In this document: in pieces, positions 60,714 through 64,000 of the stretch
How the letters are laid out: every line of letters begins with the position of its first letter
How positions within the stretch are numbered: position 1 is the first letter of the stretch
Assembly: GCF_018687195.1 (NCBI RefSeq)
Contig: NZ_CP061321.1
Coordinates: forward strand, 558,001-622,000
Direction: 5' to 3'
DNA from: Polynucleobacter sp. MWH-UH2A
GTDB lineage: Bacteria > Pseudomonadota > Gammaproteobacteria > Burkholderiales > Burkholderiaceae
Length of the DNA stretch: 64,000 bases
Position numbers and translations under genes: made by a program
The notes under the pieces: generated by a model
The model's database searches: none
The model's input: only the letters and a program-made list of their open reading frames with translations
What the model was told of the DNA's origin: nothing

Positions 60714-61508
60714 ATGAAAACTCTACCAAAAATAATCATTTTTATTGCTATTGGAGTGGCTACTAATTTGGCTCAAGCACAAAGTGCTGGCGAAGCCTCC
60801 CCGATTCCCAAGATTGCAGAAAATTGGCGTATTGAAGTAACCCCTTATCTTTGGGGGGCAGGCATCAAAGGTACTGTGAACCTCAATAACAGTCTTGCAA
60901 AGTCAGCAGACATGAGCACTAGTAATGTACTGAGTGATCTCAAGTCTGGCGGCATGATTGCTGCCGAAGCGCACTATGGAAACTGGGGCATCATGGGCGA
61001 CTTGGTTTCTGCAACCCTGCAAAACTCAGGCTCTATTCCAGTTCATGGGGGTCAAGCAACAATTGCTGACAAGATCACTTTGCAGCAGACAATTCTAACC
61101 GGTGCTGCAACCTACACTTTGGTGAATAACAAAGATGCTTACCTTGATGGATTAGTAGGCGTCAGAGCAATTGATATTACCGCCACATTAAACGGCAACT
61201 TAGATGGCACATCAAGCTCAAGAATTATTTCTAGTAAGACCTCAACAGTCGATCCGATCATTGGTGCTAAAGGCCGTTATCGCATTGCAGACTCTAGTTG
61301 GTACATCCCGGCCTATGCTGATATTGGTAGCGGTGGCGGTACCACGAACCTGACGTGGCAAGTAGCAGCTGGCGTTGGCAAAACCTTTAATAACTTAATT
61401 GATGCCTCATTAACTTATCGTGCGCTCTACTACGATATGAAGTCAGGCGCCGTCTTGCAAAAGACTACGATGCTGGGGCCACAACTCTCTGTGACATTTA
61501 AGTTCTAA
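60714..61508 (+). CDS. putative outer-membrane protein
   Basis: 264 aa from the ATG at 60714 (an in-frame ATG at 60687 adds 9 residues). Signal peptide ends ATNLAQAQ. The mature sequence has WRIEVTPYLWGAGIKGTVNL at the start and ends LGPQLSVTFKF, with beta-strand alternation throughout, typical of small outer-membrane barrels. The WR..v.PYLW.ag..G opening is common in a conserved hypothetical OMP group. Confidence 0.8.
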   Translation: MKTLPKIIIFIAIGVATNLAQAQSAGEASPIPKIAENWRIEVTPYLWGAGIKGTVNLNNSLAKSADMSTSNVLSDLKSGGMIAAEAHYGNWGIMGDLVSATLQNSGSIPVHGGQATIADKITLQQTILTGAATYTLVNNKDAYLDGLVGVRAIDITATLNGNLDGTSSSRIISSKTSTVDPIIGAKGRYRIADSSWYIPAYADIGSGGGTTNLTWQVAAGVGKTFNNLIDASLTYRALYYDMKSGAVLQKTTMLGPQLSVTFKF

Positions 61509-61573
61509 TCTGACTCTGATGTTTGCTTGCGGAAATTAATAATACTTAAGGGTGAATCAGTTCATTCTTTTGC

Positions 61574-61616
61574 ATAACTGGTGGGTCGGGCGAGATTCGA
61601 ACTCGCGACCAACGGA
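61574..61616 (-). repeat. att-like direct repeat: 3' end of tRNA-Lys, copy 1
   Basis: 43-bp sequence identical to 62584-62626. On the minus strand its last part reads as a T-arm (GCGAGTTCGAATCTCGC), acceptor 3' strand and CCA of a tRNA-Lys-like gene. Only about 38 nt of tRNA are present, so it is a fragment, as left by integration of a mobile element into a tRNA 3' end. The stop codon of the 84-aa gene lies 3 bp away. Confidence 0.8.
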
Positions 61617-61618
61617 AC

Positions 61619-61849
61619 TTAGGCGCTAAGTTGACGCTGTTTAATCAGCTCGGAAGCTGGTATTCGCACTACCTTGCCATTAATCGATGTCACAATCGCG
61701 GTATTAGTCTGGATCGCTAAATCAATGGCTGCTTTGCCAGCACGTTGCATGGCATTGTAGGACCCTGATATATCGGGGTCTGTTGAATTGCGAATGTCTT
61801 TATCTGGATTGATCGCTCGACTCATTTTAAGTGACTTATTTTTTTCCAT
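61619..61849 (-). CDS. small hypothetical protein next to the att-like repeat
   Basis: 76 aa from the Met at 61849 (84 aa from 61873). It contains AGKAAIDLAIQTNTAIVTSI and NGKVVRIPASEL, resembling small accessory genes found after RelE-type toxins. Its stop is 3 bp from the tRNA-like repeat, so its C-terminus may have been set by integration. Overlaps the toxin-like gene by 14 bp. Confidence 0.55.
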   Translation of the reverse strand: MEKNKSLKMSRAINPDKDIRNSTDPDISGSYNAMQRAGKAAIDLAIQTNTAIVTSINGKVVRIPASELIKQRQLSA

Positions 61850-62165
61850 ATGCTGCATCATGATCTGGTTCAATTAATAAGACTCTGAGGAAGTGATCCT
61901 CTCTAAAGCCAATTCCCCGAATCGATTTACTAACCCGAAACGAGTAAAGTGCATCGATACCTTTTGGTGCGGGAATGCTATGAATCTTTTCCCACTTGAG
62001 GCCTTTGTCACGATAAATCTGATTCCATGTTAGTTGCGTGATTTTTTGAAAAGTAGCATAGACTTTCTGTTGCTCATCTAATTCCAAGGTCTCCCAGTTA
62101 GATAGAAAGACTGGACTATTCAGATCAAGCTCAACTAATAGCTCAGGCTTTACGTTTCGCGCCAT
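61836..62165 (-). CDS. RelE/ParE-superfamily toxin-like protein
   Basis: 109 aa. The C-terminal part YSFRVSKSIRGIGFREDHFL followed by VLLIEPDHDAAYGKK is the strand-turn-strand end of RelE/ParE folds, which cleave mRNA or poison gyrase. The N-terminal half has a helical pattern (LNSPVFLSNWETLELDEQQK). Overlaps the upstream antitoxin-like gene by 23 bp. Activity not shown; family call by resemblance. Confidence 0.65.
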   Translation of the reverse strand: MARNVKPELLVELDLNSPVFLSNWETLELDEQQKVYATFQKITQLTWNQIYRDKGLKWEKIHSIPAPKGIDALYSFRVSKSIRGIGFREDHFLRVLLIEPDHDAAYGKK

Positions 62166-62433
62166 GTGCTTTAGTCATTTTCAATTTGGAAAGGTCAGTA
62201 GCTTTCGGTGGAGTTTTTTGTGCCCAGGCTAAAGCTGTTGATAAATCCTTTTTGACGGCTGGTGTATGCATCCATTTTTCATTGTCTGGGATAACGGTGG
62301 CAGTGCGAATCACCCAAACGCCAGGCTCTGGAGTTTCTACTAAAACCTGGCGACCTGCATGTTCTTTCCCAAGCGAAATTTGACCACTAGAGCCGATTGA
62401 TTTGATGGTTGGATGATCTATAACTGCGCCCAT
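62143..62433 (-). CDS. antitoxin-like protein
   Basis: 96 aa starting with an AbrB-like segment (GSSGQISLGKEHAGRQVLVE) and then EPGVWVIRTATVIPDNEKW, followed by a Lys-rich tail (KLKMTKAHGAKRKA). Upstream of and overlapping the toxin-like gene, the usual antitoxin-toxin order. The cassette is flanked by tRNA-Lys fragments. Confidence 0.65.
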   Translation of the reverse strand: MGAVIDHPTIKSIGSSGQISLGKEHAGRQVLVETPEPGVWVIRTATVIPDNEKWMHTPAVKKDLSTALAWAQKTPPKATDLSKLKMTKAHGAKRKA

Positions 62434-62551
62434 GGCATTCTCCTATATTCATGCAGCATGAAAGCATTATAGCATGATTTATCTAAATAATACCCCTCCA
62501 AACCAGAAAAATCTGAGGGTAGATAGGCTTGGGGTATGTAGAGGTAAAAGA

Positions 62552-62581
62552 AAAAGCCCCTAGATTTCTCTAGAGGCTTTT
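62552..62581. terminator. intrinsic terminator beside tRNA-Lys fragment 2
   Basis: AAAAGCCCCTAGA / TCTAGAGGCTTTT 13-bp stem with one mismatch and loop TTTC, T-rich end on the plus side and A-run on the other. Directly downstream of the tRNA fragment on the minus strand, so it may be the original tRNA terminator. Confidence 0.8.
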
Positions 62582-62583
62582 GT

Positions 62584-62633
62584 ATAACTGGTGGGTCGGG
62601 CGAGATTCGAACTCGCGACCAACGGATTAAAAG
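62584..62633 (-). repeat. att-like direct repeat: 3' part of tRNA-Lys, copy 2
   Basis: The first 43 bp equal 61574-61616; this copy extends further into the tRNA to CTTTTAATCC, the anticodon-loop side of a tRNA-Lys(UUU), for about 45 nt of tRNA (62589-62633). The 5' half of the tRNA is missing; upstream sequence does not match a tRNA. Together with copy 1 it brackets the toxin-antitoxin-like cassette. Confidence 0.8.
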
Positions 62634-62762
62634 AAGTCGTGGGTCTTCAAAACCCTATATAGCATATGGCTATGAGCGACCAAAATATGAACGTGCGATT
62701 GACTGTGCGATTGCTTTTTGGTGCAAAGTTCTAATCCGTGGACCGGATTTCGAACTTTTGAG

Positions 62763-62778
62763 CGTTACTTAAGTAACG
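62763..62778. promoter_or_regulatory. perfect 16-bp palindrome
   Basis: CGTTACTTAAGTAACG is its own reverse complement. It lies about 410-430 bp upstream of nothing on the plus strand and 110 bp beyond the HiPIP stop, in the region left by the tRNA-associated insertion. Possible operator or recombination remnant. Confidence 0.3.
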
Positions 62779-62887
62779 GTACTTCTTCTTGCGGGGGCGC
62801 TGGTTGAGGAGGAGATTTGATGAATTGCTTAAATCTGCTGGTATTAAATAGCAAGCCGCTTTGGCGGCCTGTTATTCGCATTAAAAA

Positions 62888-63196
62888 TTAAGCTTTTTTT
62901 GCGTAAGCAGAGCACCAGCCTTTACCGGAAACTTGTTTGCCGGCAAACAAAGAGCAACCACCTGTAGCAGCATCGGCTTTTCCCTGGAATAAAGCGCAGT
63001 TACTACATTGCTGACCAGCAGCGTATTTGGCGTACTTTGCCTTGTCTACTTTCGAGGCATCTGCCTTGTAGCCTAATGCAGCAGCTTGTGGATCGGCCTC
63101 AGCAACCATGGCTTGGGCTTGAACCTTACCGTTTAATGCCAAAGTGCAAGCACCAGCGGCGGACAAAATCATAAATTGACGACGAGTGGATTTCAT
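62888..63196 (-). CDS. high-potential iron-sulfur protein (HiPIP)
   Basis: 102 aa with a Tat signal (STRRQFMIL) ending QAQA, so exported folded with its cluster. Cys64, Cys67, Cys81 and Cys95 (QQCSNCALF, GGCSLFAG, GKGWCSAY) are the four ligands of the single 4Fe-4S cluster. HiPIPs shuttle electrons in the periplasm between bc1 and terminal enzymes or a photosystem. It lies 79 bp from a diheme cytochrome c gene on the same strand, so both may serve one electron path. Confidence 0.93.
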   Translation of the reverse strand: MKSTRRQFMILSAAGACTLALNGKVQAQAMVAEADPQAAALGYKADASKVDKAKYAKYAAGQQCSNCALFQGKADAATGGCSLFAGKQVSGKGWCSAYAKKA

Positions 63197-63275
63197 ATGG
63201 ACTCCAGATTAAGTGTAAAAATTTAAATAAATTCCAATAAAAACATTGTGAGTTATTTCTGATCTCGGGTTAACT

Positions 63276-64000
63276 CTACACGCCTTTATCTAAAACAGGT
63301 TTCAATCGCTTCATATTTTCCAATAATGGCTGGAATGGGCCGTACTTATGTTGCTCGGCAGAAGCGCCATCTACATAAGGGGGGAATGCTGCATCAACTG
63401 GCTTATTCCAGCGAGCAGGAAAATCTTTATCTAAATTCGATTTGACTGGACGTGGCTTACTTAGGATATAACCAGCTACATCATAAGCTTGCTCATCGGA
63501 TAGCATTGGCTGACCATGTGATGTGCCGAGGGGCATATTAGTCTTTATGAATGCTGCTGCCGTTAATAAACGGTTCATACCGGCACCGTTATTAAACGTA
63601 TCCTTTCCCCATAATGGTGGGAATGTATAGCCTTTTGCTTCACCCACTTTTCCGTTCCTCAGTCCAGCACCATCTTGGCCATGACATGCCGCGCATTTTT
63701 CAGCATATACCTTCTCGCCCAAGGCTGGATTAGACGCTCTATCTGGAGGGGTGTATTTTGGCAATCCTTGGCCCTCTACAGCGCTGCCTACTGGAACACC
63801 TTTAGACAAGAAGTGAATATAGGTAGCAAAAGCTTTCATTTCTCGGCTATCAAATGGAAGCACTTTGCCATTCATACTTCTTTCCATGCAACCATTGACC
63901 CGTTCTTCAATAGTGCTGACATCGTTTTCACGTCCCCTGTATTGAGGAAATGTTGCTTGCGCGCCAACCCATGGCATAGCAAACTTTTTTGTCGCAGCCT
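63276..64000 (-). CDS. diheme c-type cytochrome, TsdA-like (5' end outside window)
   Basis: At least 240 residues visible, open to the right edge. The first domain's tail MPWVGAQATFPQYRGREND and MNGKVLPFDSREMKAFATYI matches the end of the first cytochrome domain of thiosulfate-dehydrogenase-type diheme cytochromes. A second heme site is CAACHG in the middle, and MPLGTSHGQPMLSDEQAYDV provides a Met ligand. Exact enzyme (TsdA or another diheme cytochrome) cannot be fixed without the N-terminus. Confidence 0.8.
   Translation of the reverse strand, partial: AATKKFAMPWVGAQATFPQYRGRENDVSTIEERVNGCMERSMNGKVLPFDSREMKAFATYIHFLSKGVPVGSAVEGQGLPKYTPPDRASNPALGEKVYAEKCAACHGQDGAGLRNGKVGEAKGYTFPPLWGKDTFNNGAGMNRLLTAAAFIKTNMPLGTSHGQPMLSDEQAYDVAGYILSKPRPVKSNLDKDFPARWNKPVDAAFPPYVDGASAEQHKYGPFQPLLENMKRLKPVLDKGV

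Larger units (their letters stand above)
62434..62887. other. 454-bp region with terminator, tRNA fragment and palindrome, no gene
   Basis: Between the antitoxin-like gene and the HiPIP gene. Contents: intrinsic terminator (62552-62581), second tRNA-Lys 3' fragment (62584-62633), a perfect 16-bp palindrome CGTTACTTAAGTAACG (62763-62778), and a GCCGC/GCGGC hairpin near 62852 that could be the HiPIP terminator. No intact tRNA and no integrase gene. Confidence 0.6.

Noticed and set aside
62640..62760. intact tRNA or integrase gene beside the tRNA-Lys fragment
   Set aside because: No matching 5' acceptor strand or D-arm, and no open frame with integrase motifs.
1..64000. CRISPR arrays, rRNA operons, insertion sequences, replication origin
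   Set aside because: No regularly spaced repeats, rRNA-like segments, transposase genes or DnaA-box clusters were noticed by reading.

Overview
The window is dominated by one long, nearly contiguous flagellar locus (about 1-41,100) followed by about 23 kb of mixed envelope, membrane and hypothetical genes. The protein families point to a betaproteobacterium of the Burkholderiales. They include a FleS/FlrB-type kinase with an NtrC-like partner, bactofilins, a HiPIP and a diheme cytochrome c. The moderate GC content by eye, frequent TTG/GTG starts and compact gene spacing would fit Polynucleobacter or a close relative. This assignment is inference from family resemblance and composition, not a database match.

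Layout. 1-2756: end of fliD, fliS, a FliK-like protein and a stand-alone FlhB C-terminal-domain protein. 2870-8587: an AT-richer glycosylation block (GT4-like glycosyltransferase, TPR/SPINDLY O-GlcNAc-transferase-like protein, FkbM methyltransferase, TPR/GT9-like protein), probably modifying flagellin. 8725-11773 (minus): fliE and a sigma-54 response regulator/histidine kinase pair. 11939-23692: fliFGHIJKLMNOPQR. 23682-25651: a Cys-rich secreted protein overlapping fliR, and a periplasmic alpha-carbonic anhydrase. 25842: a consensus sigma-54 promoter, then flgBCDEFGHIJKL (25918-36140), motAB, three small envelope proteins and flhB (to 41104).

41101-64000: lipoproteins and orphan genes; a potassium-channel-like protein with two voltage-sensor domains, translationally coupled to a small membrane protein; an M23 peptidase opposite three bactofilins and a ParA-like ATPase; a run of unknown genes (49990-52613); a YcgR-like PilZ protein; Sel1 proteins; tandem cupin, Tat-exported patatin and outer-membrane proteins; a toxin-antitoxin-like cassette flanked by two 3' fragments of tRNA-Lys; a HiPIP; and a cytochrome c gene running off the right edge.

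How it fits together. The kinase/regulator pair probably drives sigma-54 transcription of the flg operon. A GGCAAAATTTGCC near-palindrome, shared between the kinase/fliF intergenic region and the region about 150 bp upstream of the flgB sigma-54 promoter, is a good candidate for its binding site. FliM lacks the usual N-terminal CheY-binding motif, FlhB carries NPDH instead of NPTH, and FlgJ has no muramidase domain. No intact RNA gene, CRISPR array or insertion sequence was seen.
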